From contig JAUYPN010000061.1 in the NCBI GenBank assembly GCA_030695725.1, forward strand, positions 1 to 22,138: a stretch of DNA of 22,138 nucleotides, in the 5' to 3' direction. The notes below the pieces were generated by a model. The model saw only the letters and a list, made by a program, of their open reading frames with translations, did no database searches and was not told where the DNA came from. This document shows, in pieces, positions 14,145-20,500 of the stretch. Position numbers and translations under genes: made by a program. Origin of the DNA: Candidatus Omnitrophota bacterium (GTDB taxonomy: Bacteria; Omnitrophota; Gorgyraeia; 2-01-FULL-45-10). Position 1 is the first letter of the stretch; each line of letters opens with the position of its first letter.

Positions 14145-15179
14145 ATGCTGACATTGGGTATAGAGACTTCCTGCGACGAGACGAGCGTAGCGGTCACCGA
14201 CTGCAGGAATGTTCTTTCGAATATAGTATCATCGAGCGTCCATCTGCATAAGAGATACGGCGGGGTGGTGCCGGAGATAGCTTCAAGATTCCATGTTGAG
14301 TATATACTGGAGGTATTGGATAAAGCGCTCGGATGTTCCGGTAAACGCTTGAAGGATATAAAGCTTATCGCCGTAACCAATGGCCCCGGGCTCGTAGGGG
14401 CTCTGCTTACGGGCGTATCCCTGGCGAAGTCATTGAGCCTCTCTTTACAGGTGCCGATGATAGGCGTGAACCATGTTCTTTCGCATCTTTACAGCGCGTT
14501 CTTAAACGACGGCACGCCCGGTTTTCCTTTTATCGGACTTGTCGTTTCGGGCGGACACACAGCATTATTTTATTGCCGGGACGGCTATAAGCATAAGCTC
14601 CTGTCCCAGACTCTGGACGACGCGGTCGGCGAAGCGTTTGATAAAGTCGCCAAGATACTGAAGCTCGGATATCCCGGAGGGCCTGTGGTGGAGCGATCGG
14701 CAAAGCTCTCTACGAATAAAGATAGGGTCAAGCTGCCGAAGACGTTTCTCGGGGTACATTCTTTAGATTTTAGTTTCAGCGGGATCAAAACCGCGGTATT
14801 ATATTATGTGAGGGATATTGAAAAGTCCTCGGTCCTCGGTCCACAGTCCATGGATAAAGAATTGATAAACGATATATGTTGCGCGTTTCAGGAGACCGTG
14901 CTTGACGAGTTGATTGGTAAAGCGTTTCTGGCGGCAGAAATGCATAAGGTGAAAAATATAGTCGTGGGTGGTGGAGTCGCTGCGAATACAAGACTGAGAG
15001 AAAAATTTGCGTACGCCGCGAAGTTTTCGGGCGGCATCAAGGTCTATTTTCCGCAAAAGTCATACTGCGTGGATAACGCCGCGATGGTCGGAGCGCTTGG
15101 GGAGGAATTGTATAAAAGAGGGCACCGGTCGGATCTAAGTTTAAGCGCCGAGCCCAACCTGGAGGTGGTGAATGCTTAA
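14145..15179 (+). CDS. tsaD: tRNA threonylcarbamoyladenosine transferase
   Basis: TsaD, with TsaB and TsaE, transfers the threonylcarbamoyl group to A37 of ANN-decoding tRNAs. The 344-residue protein starts LGIETSCDETSVAV and has KRYGGVVPEIASRFHVEY, TNGPGLVGALLTG and GVNHVLSHLYSAF. His110 and His114 in the last block form the metal-binding HxxxH. SGGHTALF, DDAVGEAFDKVAK, LDFSFSGIKTAV and VGGGVAANTRLRE follow, and the C-terminal CVDNAAMVG is the usual end block. A loop at residues ~227-236 (SSVLGPQSMD) is encoded by a heptamer repeat and is longer than in the Escherichia coli protein. TsaB and TsaE are not in the window. It overlaps the MgtC-family gene by 8 bases. Confidence 0.95.
   Translation: MLTLGIETSCDETSVAVTDCRNVLSNIVSSSVHLHKRYGGVVPEIASRFHVEYILEVLDKALGCSGKRLKDIKLIAVTNGPGLVGALLTGVSLAKSLSLSLQVPMIGVNHVLSHLYSAFLNDGTPGFPFIGLVVSGGHTALFYCRDGYKHKLLSQTLDDAVGEAFDKVAKILKLGYPGGPVVERSAKLSTNKDRVKLPKTFLGVHSLDFSFSGIKTAVLYYVRDIEKSSVLGPQSMDKELINDICCAFQETVLDELIGKAFLAAEMHKVKNIVVGGGVAANTRLREKFAYAAKFSGGIKVYFPQKSYCVDNAAMVGALGEELYKRGHRSDLSLSAEPNLEVVNA
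14825..14852. repeat. Tandem heptamer repeat within tsaD
   Basis: Four consecutive heptamers begin with GTCC: GTCCTCG, GTCCTCG, GTCCACA, GTCCATG. They encode SSVLGPQSM, a non-conserved surface loop of TsaD between the SGIKTAV block and the next conserved helix. The same GTCC-heptamer style is familiar from intergenic repeats in several bacterial genomes; its location inside an essential gene is unusual. Confidence 0.65.
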
Positions 15180-15843
15180 TGAGTGGATCATAGTATTCCG
15201 TCTCGTATTATCTGCGATATTGAGCGGAGTGGTCGGCTTTGAAAGAGAATTTCATGGGCGGGCGGCAGGTTTCAGAACGCATATTCTTTTGTGCGTGGGC
15301 TCAACGCTGATAATGCTTACCTCCATACATATCTTCGACATCTATTCGGGCAGGGTGCCCGTAGATCCGGCCAGGCTTGCCGCCGGTGTAGTCACAGGTA
15401 TAGGGTTCATGGGCGCGGGAACGATAATGCGGTACAAGGCTTCGGTGAGAGGGCTTACGACCGCCACGAGCCTCTGGGTCGTCGCAGGTATCGGGCTCGC
15501 CGTGGGGTCGGGGTTGTATTTCGGCGCCATCGTCACGACCCTTATAGCCGTGATCGCTTTAATGTTCTTTTCCAGGCTTGAACATGTTATGATACGTAAG
15601 AACTGGTATAAGACGATCGTCATAGAGACGAAAGACGGCCTGGAACAATTAAAGAAGATAAGAGAAGCCTTATCCGAATATGGAAGCGAGATCAACGATC
15701 TGGAAGCCGATCGGTCAAAAGACGGGACGAATATGATATTAAAGTTCGGCCTTAAGCTCACCACAAATCTGCACAATGCGCAATTGATAGAGGATATAGC
15801 CCGCTTGGAGGGCGTTAAAAGTGTTAAATGGGAAGCGGAATGA
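15172..15843 (+). CDS. MgtC/SapB family inner-membrane protein
   Basis: This 223-residue protein has an N-terminal membrane domain with about four or five helices (residues 1-135). It carries the MgtC signature: GVVGFEREFHGRAAGFRTHILLC, then GVVTGIGFMGAG and VRGLTTATSLWVVAGIGLAVG. A soluble C-terminal domain of ACT-like length (about 140-223) includes IRKNWYKTIVIETKDG and ends VKSVKWEAE. MgtC proteins act at the inner membrane in virulence, low-magnesium growth and modulation of ATP synthase in the species studied; the role here is unknown. The ATG has a good GGAGGTG ribosome site and overlaps tsaD by 8 bases. A repeat element follows directly after the stop. Confidence 0.9.
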   Translation: MLNEWIIVFRLVLSAILSGVVGFEREFHGRAAGFRTHILLCVGSTLIMLTSIHIFDIYSGRVPVDPARLAAGVVTGIGFMGAGTIMRYKASVRGLTTATSLWVVAGIGLAVGSGLYFGAIVTTLIAVIALMFFSRLEHVMIRKNWYKTIVIETKDGLEQLKKIREALSEYGSEINDLEADRSKDGTNMILKFGLKLTTNLHNAQLIEDIARLEGVKSVKWEAE

Positions 15844-15844
15844 A

Positions 15845-15913
15845 ATCCTTCAATAAGCTCAGTATTTCATCCTGAGCAAGGCTGTTGTTAAATTGCAGGC
15901 CGCGCCGAAGGAT
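15845..15913. repeat. Palindromic repeat between mgtC-like gene and bactofilin
   Basis: Outer arms ATCCTTC (15845-15851) and GAAGGAT (15907-15913) pair perfectly. GCTCAG (15857-15862) and CTGAGC (15872-15877) form an inner stem with a nine-base loop. It is a diverged, longer-spaced relative of the copies in gatC and larC. It fills most of the 89-base intergenic gap and ends six bases before the Shine-Dalgarno of the next gene. Confidence 0.7.
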
Positions 15914-15932
15914 AACCTAAGGAGGGTGCTTT

Positions 15933-16463
15933 ATGATGACGAGAAGGGATAAAAAGCACGAGGCCGAAAAGATCCTCGATGTGGACGCTTCGATGCAGGG
16001 GACTCTCATCTTTAAAGATTACGTGAACCTCAAGATAAACGGAACGTTCGAAGGCGTGTTGAATACAAAAGGCAATCTTATGATCGGCGAACAGGCGGTT
16101 GTAAATGCCGACATAACCGGAGATTCCATTATAGTGGCCGGCAAGGTGAACGGCAACATAACCGCGCTCAAAGATCTGAAACTGATATCGCCGGCTCGGG
16201 TTATCGGTGATATCCGCTCACCGCTCTTAAGCATAGCCGAAGGCGCCGTATTTGACGGTACTTCGAGGATGCTGAATAAAGAGGACGATCTCACGGATAA
16301 CATTATGACGCCGGATGATCTCGCCAAGTATCTGGAAATCGAAACCAATCTTGTCCATGAATGGGCCAATTCCGGAAAGCTGCCCGGAACTAAAAACGGC
16401 GACGCCTGGAGATTCGAGCGCGCTAAGATAGACGAGTGGGTAGCTCAAGGAAAAATTAAATAA
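15933..16463 (+). CDS. Bactofilin fused to an excisionase-type helix-turn-helix domain
   Basis: This 176-residue protein has two parts. Residues ~14-110 are a bactofilin (DUF583) beta-helix: SMQGTLIFKDYVNLKINGTFEGVLNTKG, then VNADITGDSIIVAGKVNGNITALKDLKL and ARVIGDIRSPLLSIAEGAVFDG show the expected repeating pattern. Residues ~124-176 are a winged helix-turn-helix of the excisionase/MerR-like type (MTPDDLAKYLEI, VHEWANSGKLPGTK, WRFERAKIDEWVAQGKIK). Bactofilins polymerise without nucleotide and organise envelope and chromosome functions. The added DNA-binding-like domain suggests a filament that could bind DNA, which is inference. The ATG has a near-perfect AAGGAGG at spacing 7, predicting high expression. 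The following gene carries the same HTH domain. Confidence 0.88.
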   Translation: MMTRRDKKHEAEKILDVDASMQGTLIFKDYVNLKINGTFEGVLNTKGNLMIGEQAVVNADITGDSIIVAGKVNGNITALKDLKLISPARVIGDIRSPLLSIAEGAVFDGTSRMLNKEDDLTDNIMTPDDLAKYLEIETNLVHEWANSGKLPGTKNGDAWRFERAKIDEWVAQGKIK

Positions 16464-16466
16464 ATT

Positions 16467-16865
16467 ATGCCCGAACATCTGTTGAATATTAAAGAGGTGG
16501 CGGCGTATCTGGGCGTCTCCGAGGAAGAGGTTAAGCGCCTCGTCGATATAGGCGAGATGCCGGCCTACAAGATAGGAGACAGCTTCTTAAGGTTCCGCAA
16601 AGAGCAGGTGGATGCCGTGAAGTCGGAGATCTCGGACGTAGAGAAGGCGGACCCGGCCCGAGTCGATGTCAAGCTTGATTCAAAAGGCCATCCTACGCAT
16701 CCCTTTACGGATCTTGAAAAGGACGTCAAGAAGAGGGAGCCCGCCGCCGGGCAGTTTGACTATACGTTCGCGGAGAAGATACAGGATTTTATCCATTACA
16801 ATGACTTCTATATCGCCTCGGCCGTCATAGTCGCGGTACTGCTCGTCATAATACTAAGGTCTTAA
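16467..16865 (+). CDS. Membrane-anchored helix-turn-helix protein
   Basis: This 132-residue protein begins with an excisionase-type helix-turn-helix (residues ~5-55: LNIKEVAAYLGVSEEEVKR, IGEMPAYKIGDSFLRFRKEQVDAV). A charged linker follows, and the protein ends in a single hydrophobic helix (FYIASAVIVAVLLVIILRS, about 114-132), so it looks tail-anchored with the HTH in the cytoplasm. The HTH is clearly related to that at the end of the bactofilin gene just 3 bases upstream, suggesting duplication of the domain within one operon. A role tethering DNA, or the bactofilin-HTH partner, to the membrane is possible but unproven. No close named family is recognised for the whole protein. larB starts 5 bases downstream. 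Confidence 0.8.
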   Translation: MPEHLLNIKEVAAYLGVSEEEVKRLVDIGEMPAYKIGDSFLRFRKEQVDAVKSEISDVEKADPARVDVKLDSKGHPTHPFTDLEKDVKKREPAAGQFDYTFAEKIQDFIHYNDFYIASAVIVAVLLVIILRS

Positions 16866-16870
16866 GCATT

Positions 16871-17548
16871 ATGCGCGCAAGAAGAGCAAAGCTTCTTTAT
16901 GACGACATCGGTTTTGCCAAGGTGGATTGTCACAGACTGTTGCGCAGAGGGTTCCCCGAGGTCATATTCGGCAGGGGTAAGACGCCCGAGCAGATCATAG
17001 AGATCGCGAAAAAGATAATATCGCATCATGGTATACTGCTCGTAACGAGGACCGAAAAAAAAGTCTATTTAAAGCTTAAAAAATTATATCCTAAAGTAAA
17101 GTACTCCGAAACCGGCAAGATCATATATTACAGGCAGGCCGGGCCAACAGCTAAAAAAGGAACGGTCGTGGTGGTGACGGCAGGCACGGCCGATCTGCCC
17201 ATAGCCGAAGAGGCGAAGATTACTCTGGAATTGATGGGCAACCCGGTCGAAATGTTATACGATGTGGGGGTCGCAGGGATACACAGGCTGCTCGACAAGA
17301 GACAAGTTTTGGAGAGAGCGAACGTATTGATAGTGATAGCCGGCATGGAGGGCGCCCTCGCCAGCGTCGTGAGCGGGCTGGTATCGAGGCCTGTGATAGC
17401 GGTCCCGACCAGCGTTGGTTACGGCGCGAGCTTCGAAGGCATAGCGCCTTTGTTGACGATGATGAACTCGTGCTCGCCGGGTGTGGCCGTAATGAATATA
17501 GATAACGGTTTCGGAGCGGCATATTTTGCGAGTATGATCAATGCTTAA
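16871..17548 (+). CDS. larB: Pyridinium-3,5-biscarboxylic acid mononucleotide synthase
   Basis: LarB carboxylates nicotinic acid adenine dinucleotide and hydrolyses the phosphoanhydride, the first step towards the nickel-pincer cofactor of lactate racemase. The 225-residue protein has an N-terminal family region (GFAKVDCHRLLRRGFPEVIFG, KTPEQIIEI) and a PurE-like C-terminal domain (about 95-225): VTAGTADLPIAEEA, GNPVEMLYDVGVAG, VIAGMEGALASVVSGL, VPTSVGYGASFEG. These separate LarB from PurE. Length is typical. It is followed by larC, the nickel-inserting protein, after a 57-base gap holding a repeat. larE and a racemase are not in the window. NadD, encoded 16 kb upstream, makes the substrate, but that is pathway knowledge rather than operon context. 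Confidence 0.93.
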   Translation: MRARRAKLLYDDIGFAKVDCHRLLRRGFPEVIFGRGKTPEQIIEIAKKIISHHGILLVTRTEKKVYLKLKKLYPKVKYSETGKIIYYRQAGPTAKKGTVVVVTAGTADLPIAEEAKITLELMGNPVEMLYDVGVAGIHRLLDKRQVLERANVLIVIAGMEGALASVVSGLVSRPVIAVPTSVGYGASFEGIAPLLTMMNSCSPGVAVMNIDNGFGAAYFASMINA

Positions 17549-17556
17549 CGAGGTCC

Positions 17557-17589
17557 GTCATTGCGAGCCCCGAAGGGGCGAAGCAATCT
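17557..17589. repeat. GTCATTGCGAG..GAAGCAATCT repeat between larB and larC
   Basis: This is a 33-base element with ends GTCATTGCGAG and CGAAGCAATCT. ATTGC pairs with GCAAT, and GCCCC (17567-17571) pairs with GGGGC (17575-17579) around GAA. It occupies most of the larB-larC gap. The same ends recur at 18774-18862 downstream of larC, so larC is bracketed by two copies. This motif is familiar to me as a widespread dispersed repeat of unknown function in several phyla. Confidence 0.75.
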
Positions 17590-17605
17590 ATCTTTTCGGA
17601 GATTT

Positions 17606-19819
17606 ATGAGAATAGCTTATTTCGATTGTTTCAGCGGAATAGCCGGAGATATGGTGCTCGGCGCCCTGATAGACTCAGGTCTAGGTATAGGTATATTGGC
17701 AAGAGGTCTTAAGAAATTGAAGATAGGCCGCTATGAGCTTCGGTGCGCGAAAGTGACGCGTAACGCGTTATCCGGCACGAAGCTCGATATCATCGTGAAG
17801 CGCCCGCCCCGCGAGCGCTCTCACAGATCCCTTGCCGAGATACTGAAGCTTATAGACGAGAGCTCCCTTAAGAGCACAATAAAAGAGAATGCGAAAAAGA
17901 TATTCAACACAATAGGTACGGCCGAGTCGAAGATACACGGTATCAGCAATAAGAAGAAGCTCCACCTGCACGAGCTGGGCGACATCGACTCGATAATAGA
18001 TATAGCGGGTGTGGCGATAGCCATAGACGCGCTCCGGATCGATGAGATATATTCATCTGTGTTAAGTTTCGGCAGGGCAATCCTAAATACGAAGGGCGGC
18101 GTCCTCCCCGCGCCGAGCCCCGCGAGTCTCGAGATATTAAGAGGCGTACCCGTTAAAGTATCCGGAATAGATTCGGAGCTCATAACTCCCACCGGAGCAG
18201 GTATATTGAAAGCCCTCTCCAAAGGATTCGGCGATATGCCGCAGATGAAAGTGTCGGATATAGGCTATGGCGCGGGAACTAATTGTCTAAGCGAAATACC
18301 CAACATGCTGAGGGTGATCATCGGCGAGAGTGTCGCGGCTTTTGAGAGGGACAAGGCCTTCGTGGTCGAGACCAATATCGATGATATGAATCCGCAGAAC
18401 TTTGAGTATCTCTTTGAGAAACTTTTGAAAGAAGGCGCCCTGGACGCATACACCACGACCGTGCAGATGAAAAAGTCGAGGCCCGCTTTCAAACTGACCG
18501 TTCTGTCGGACAGGTCAAGATTGGAAAGGCTCTGCTCCATCATATTCAGCGAGACCACCTCCATCGGCATAAGGTACTATGAGGTGGACAGGTTCAAGCT
18601 GAAGCGCGAGGTGGTGAAGGTCGGCACAAAATACGGCAATATCAGAGTGAAATTGAGCAAAGGGCCGGGTGATATATTGACCGTGTCGCCCGAATACGAG
18701 GAATGCGCGAAGGCCGCCAGAGAAAGGGGTGTCCCTTTGAAAAGAGTATATGAAGAAGCAAATTACGAAGTTCGTCATTGCGAGCGAGCCTTTAGGCGAG
18801 CGAAGCCCTTCGACAAAAGCTCAGGGCTTCGTCCTGAGCAAGGTCGAAGGATGAAGCAATCTAAATTGTCATATATCTTTTTGGTAGTCGCCGCGTTTTT
18901 ATCTATCATGGCAGGTTGCGCTATCGCCGATACTATATATACAAAGGACGGCAAAGAGCTCAAAGGCATTATAATAGAGGATTACAGAGACAGGATCTTG
19001 TTCTCCACCGTAGACGGCCAGATCACCGTTATGAAAGATGACGTGAAAGAGCTCTATTTTGATACCGAAGAGCAGAATCTGATAAAACTCGCCGAACAAT
19101 CCAGAGATAAGGGCGATTACATAAAGGCCTTCGTATATTACGATAAGGCGTTCAAATTAAACCCAGGATCAAAGTCCGCCAAGGACGGCATCGTCTTTTT
19201 ACAGGGATACCTCTTCAAAAAAGATATGTCGCAGAAGGAGGAAGTCGTCAGGCGCCATAATGAATTTGAGCAAAAGGGGATGACGCCCGAGATAAAGAGC
19301 GAAGAGGATAAATTCAACGATGACCTTAGGACCCTGCGGACGGAATCCGGCATAGCTCTGTTGACGACCGGCGGCGTGACCCGGATCGAAAGCGTTACGG
19401 CGGGCTTACCGGCCGACTCCGCGGGCATCAGAAAGAGCGATACGCTGATCGCCATATGGGGCAGGCTCGTCGGATATATGTCCTTAAGAGAGGTCGTTGA
19501 GACGCTGTTGGAGAAAAATTCTCTCGAGACCAAGATCGCGCTGGAACGCAATGTCGTCGTGAGAGTGAGGCCGGGCGATTCCATAGGAGTCACTCTATCC
19601 ATGCAGCTTGACGGCCTCACGATATCGGACATTAAAGCCGGCTCCGCCGCATCCGAGACCGGATTAAAGCCCAACGATCTTATTGTGGAAATAAACGGCA
19701 ATCCGACGCGCTACATGCCTTTAAAAAGAGCCGTCGAGCTTATCAATAGATCGAAAGATGGTAAAGTCGATCTGGTCGTAAGAAAAGATATAGTCATGTG
19801 GGGAAAAGGAGGGTTGTAA
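17606..19819 (+). CDS. larC: LarC nickel chelatase reading through into a TPR/PDZ protein
   Basis: Residues 1-~388 are LarC, which inserts nickel into the pincer nucleotide with CTP hydrolysis. It starts MRIAYFDCFSGIAGDM, with HLHELGDIDSIIDI, PAPSPASLEIL, ELITPTGAG, TNIDDMNPQ and ETTSIGIRYY, ending YEECAKAARERGVPLKRVYEEANYE. In several bacteria larC is expressed by a programmed frameshift; here both parts lie in one frame. No stop follows. Codons ~389-415 come from a nested dispersed repeat, and at residue 416 a signal-peptide-like start leads into a TPR/PDZ protein. The whole open frame is 737 residues. An internal hydrophobic segment after a cytoplasmic enzyme makes a useful fusion doubtful. 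ATG 17606 has GGAG nearby; earlier in-frame starts lie in the repeat. Confidence 0.85.
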   Translation: MRIAYFDCFSGIAGDMVLGALIDSGLGIGILARGLKKLKIGRYELRCAKVTRNALSGTKLDIIVKRPPRERSHRSLAEILKLIDESSLKSTIKENAKKIFNTIGTAESKIHGISNKKKLHLHELGDIDSIIDIAGVAIAIDALRIDEIYSSVLSFGRAILNTKGGVLPAPSPASLEILRGVPVKVSGIDSELITPTGAGILKALSKGFGDMPQMKVSDIGYGAGTNCLSEIPNMLRVIIGESVAAFERDKAFVVETNIDDMNPQNFEYLFEKLLKEGALDAYTTTVQMKKSRPAFKLTVLSDRSRLERLCSIIFSETTSIGIRYYEVDRFKLKREVVKVGTKYGNIRVKLSKGPGDILTVSPEYEECAKAARERGVPLKRVYEEANYEVRHCERAFRRAKPFDKSSGLRPEQGRRMKQSKLSYIFLVVAAFLSIMAGCAIADTIYTKDGKELKGIIIEDYRDRILFSTVDGQITVMKDDVKELYFDTEEQNLIKLAEQSRDKGDYIKAFVYYDKAFKLNPGSKSAKDGIVFLQGYLFKKDMSQKEEVVRRHNEFEQKGMTPEIKSEEDKFNDDLRTLRTESGIALLTTGGVTRIESVTAGLPADSAGIRKSDTLIAIWGRLVGYMSLREVVETLLEKNSLETKIALERNVVVRVRPGDSIGVTLSMQLDGLTISDIKAGSAASETGLKPNDLIVEINGNPTRYMPLKRAVELINRSKDGKVDLVVRKDIVMWGKGGL
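18774..18862. repeat. Nested composite repeat at the larC-PDZ junction
   Basis: The outer element has ends GTCATTGCGAG (18774-18784) and GAAGCAATCT (18853-18862), as in the copy at 17557-17589. Within it, bases 18806-18852 form a TTCG/CGAA palindromic element containing AGCTCAGG and CCTGAGC arms. The inner element is flanked by GAAG on both sides (18802-18805 and 18853-18856), resembling a 4-base target duplication. The whole composite is open in the larC frame. Confidence 0.75.
18851..19819 (+). CDS. Secreted TPR/PDZ-domain protein (internal start in the larC frame)
   Basis: If translated separately, this 322-residue protein starts at ATG 18851 (or TTG 18866). It has a signal sequence KLSYIFLVVAAFLSIMAGC, either a weak lipobox (MAGC) or a cut after AIA. 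A small beta domain follows (IYTKDGKELKGIIIEDY, ILFSTVDGQITVMKDDVKELYF), then a TPR-like pair of helices (GDYIKAFVYYDKAFKLNPGSKSAKDG). Two PDZ domains come last: GGVTRIESVTAGLPADSAGIRKSD and DGLTISDIKAGSAASETGLKPNDLIVEING. The function is unknown; an envelope adaptor is likely. ATG 18851 lies inside the nested repeat with GAAGG directly against it, too close for a normal ribosome site, so the start may have been altered by the repeat insertion. A HAMP protein follows 2 bases after its stop. Confidence 0.7.
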   Translation: MKQSKLSYIFLVVAAFLSIMAGCAIADTIYTKDGKELKGIIIEDYRDRILFSTVDGQITVMKDDVKELYFDTEEQNLIKLAEQSRDKGDYIKAFVYYDKAFKLNPGSKSAKDGIVFLQGYLFKKDMSQKEEVVRRHNEFEQKGMTPEIKSEEDKFNDDLRTLRTESGIALLTTGGVTRIESVTAGLPADSAGIRKSDTLIAIWGRLVGYMSLREVVETLLEKNSLETKIALERNVVVRVRPGDSIGVTLSMQLDGLTISDIKAGSAASETGLKPNDLIVEINGNPTRYMPLKRAVELINRSKDGKVDLVVRKDIVMWGKGGL

Positions 19820-19821
19820 CG

Positions 19822-20421
19822 ATGAAGCAGGGCGCCGCTTCTTATAGAAGAAAGCAGTACTTTATAGCGAAGAAGTTTCAGTTAAGATACGTGGGTATGA
19901 TACTGCTGCTCGTATCTCTGACAGCCGTAATGTGCTCGTATGTCATATACTACACCATGATGCTTACCATGGGCGACAAGCTCGCTAACGTCTATCCTCA
20001 GGGCCGTCTCATGTCCATAGTAAACATGGTGAATTTCAGGATACTCTTCAGCATGCTTTTGGTGGCGCCTCTCGTGATAATGATAGGGATATACGCCTCG
20101 CATAAGATAGCCGGCCCTATCTACAGGATCGAGAGATTTCTCGCCTCGATGGTTGACGGCGACATATCAGAACCCTTGACATTAAGAAAGAATGACGAAC
20201 TCATCAGTCTCGCCGATGGAATAAACAGACTGGCTGACAGCATAAAGTCCGCCGTGAAGAAAGAGCAGTCCGCGATAGGCAGTATATCCACATCCATGGA
20301 GGACTTAAGAAGGCTCGCGACATCCAAGCATATCGATAAATCCGCCCTGGACCAGGCGCTCGATAAACTTAACGAAGAAGTCTCCGTCCTGAGAAGAGAG
20401 GTGGAGAAGTACAAGGTTTGA
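19822..20421 (+). CDS. Two-helix membrane protein with HAMP domain
   Basis: This 199-residue protein has a basic cytoplasmic N-terminus and TM1 (about 22-44). A short outside loop with GDKLANVYPQG and TM2 (about 73-95) come next, then a HAMP domain (about 96-145: AGPIYRIERFLASMVDGDISEPLTLRKNDELISLADGINRLADSIK). It ends in a coiled coil, LDQALDKLNEEVSVLRREVEKYK. No kinase, cyclase or methyl-accepting output module is present, so it may be a stand-alone signal relay or partner for another sensor. The start is ATG 19822 with AAGGAGGG (19806-19813) at good spacing, rather than the GTG at 19798 that lies inside the previous gene. It is 2 bases downstream of the PDZ gene, suggesting joint action at the envelope. 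Confidence 0.82.
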   Translation: MKQGAASYRRKQYFIAKKFQLRYVGMILLLVSLTAVMCSYVIYYTMMLTMGDKLANVYPQGRLMSIVNMVNFRILFSMLLVAPLVIMIGIYASHKIAGPIYRIERFLASMVDGDISEPLTLRKNDELISLADGINRLADSIKSAVKKEQSAIGSISTSMEDLRRLATSKHIDKSALDQALDKLNEEVSVLRREVEKYKV

Positions 20422-20439
20422 TGAAAAATCAAATTTAAC

Positions 20440-20468
20440 TTGACAAATCTGAAAACACATGGTATACT
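20440..20468 (+). promoter_or_regulatory. Strong promoter of the surface-protein gene
   Basis: Perfect TTGACA (20440-20445), a 17-base spacer, and TATACT (20463-20468) preceded by TGG, an extended -10. It is the best promoter in the window. Start of transcription is expected near 20474-20476, inside the inverted repeat that follows. Confidence 0.85.
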
Positions 20469-20470
20469 CC

Positions 20471-20491
20471 CTGTAATGCTCGTTATTACAG
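20471..20491 (+). promoter_or_regulatory. Inverted repeat at the start of transcription, touching the ribosome site
   Basis: CTGTAAT (20471-20477) and ATTACAG (20485-20491) pair perfectly around a seven-base centre. The left arm overlaps the predicted start of transcription, and the right arm runs into the Shine-Dalgarno AGGAGG (20490-20495). It could be an operator at +1 or, if transcription begins a few bases early, a hairpin that partly covers the ribosome site. Confidence 0.6.
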
Positions 20492-20500
20492 GAGGATGCC

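Noticed and set aside
13269..14852. CRISPR-like arrays from the heptamer repeats
   Set aside because: Units are 7 bases with no spacers and only four copies each; no cas genes are present.
15291..15581. 96-codon + strand frame inside the MgtC-family gene
   Set aside because: Arg-rich out-of-frame translation of a clear membrane protein.
19138..19701. 187-codon minus-strand frame opposite the PDZ gene
   Set aside because: Antisense shadow of two clear PDZ domains, with no homology recognised.
20417..20436. Terminator after the HAMP gene (TTTGAT / ATCAAA)
   Set aside because: Only six weak AT-rich pairs followed by three T residues; unlikely to stop transcription.
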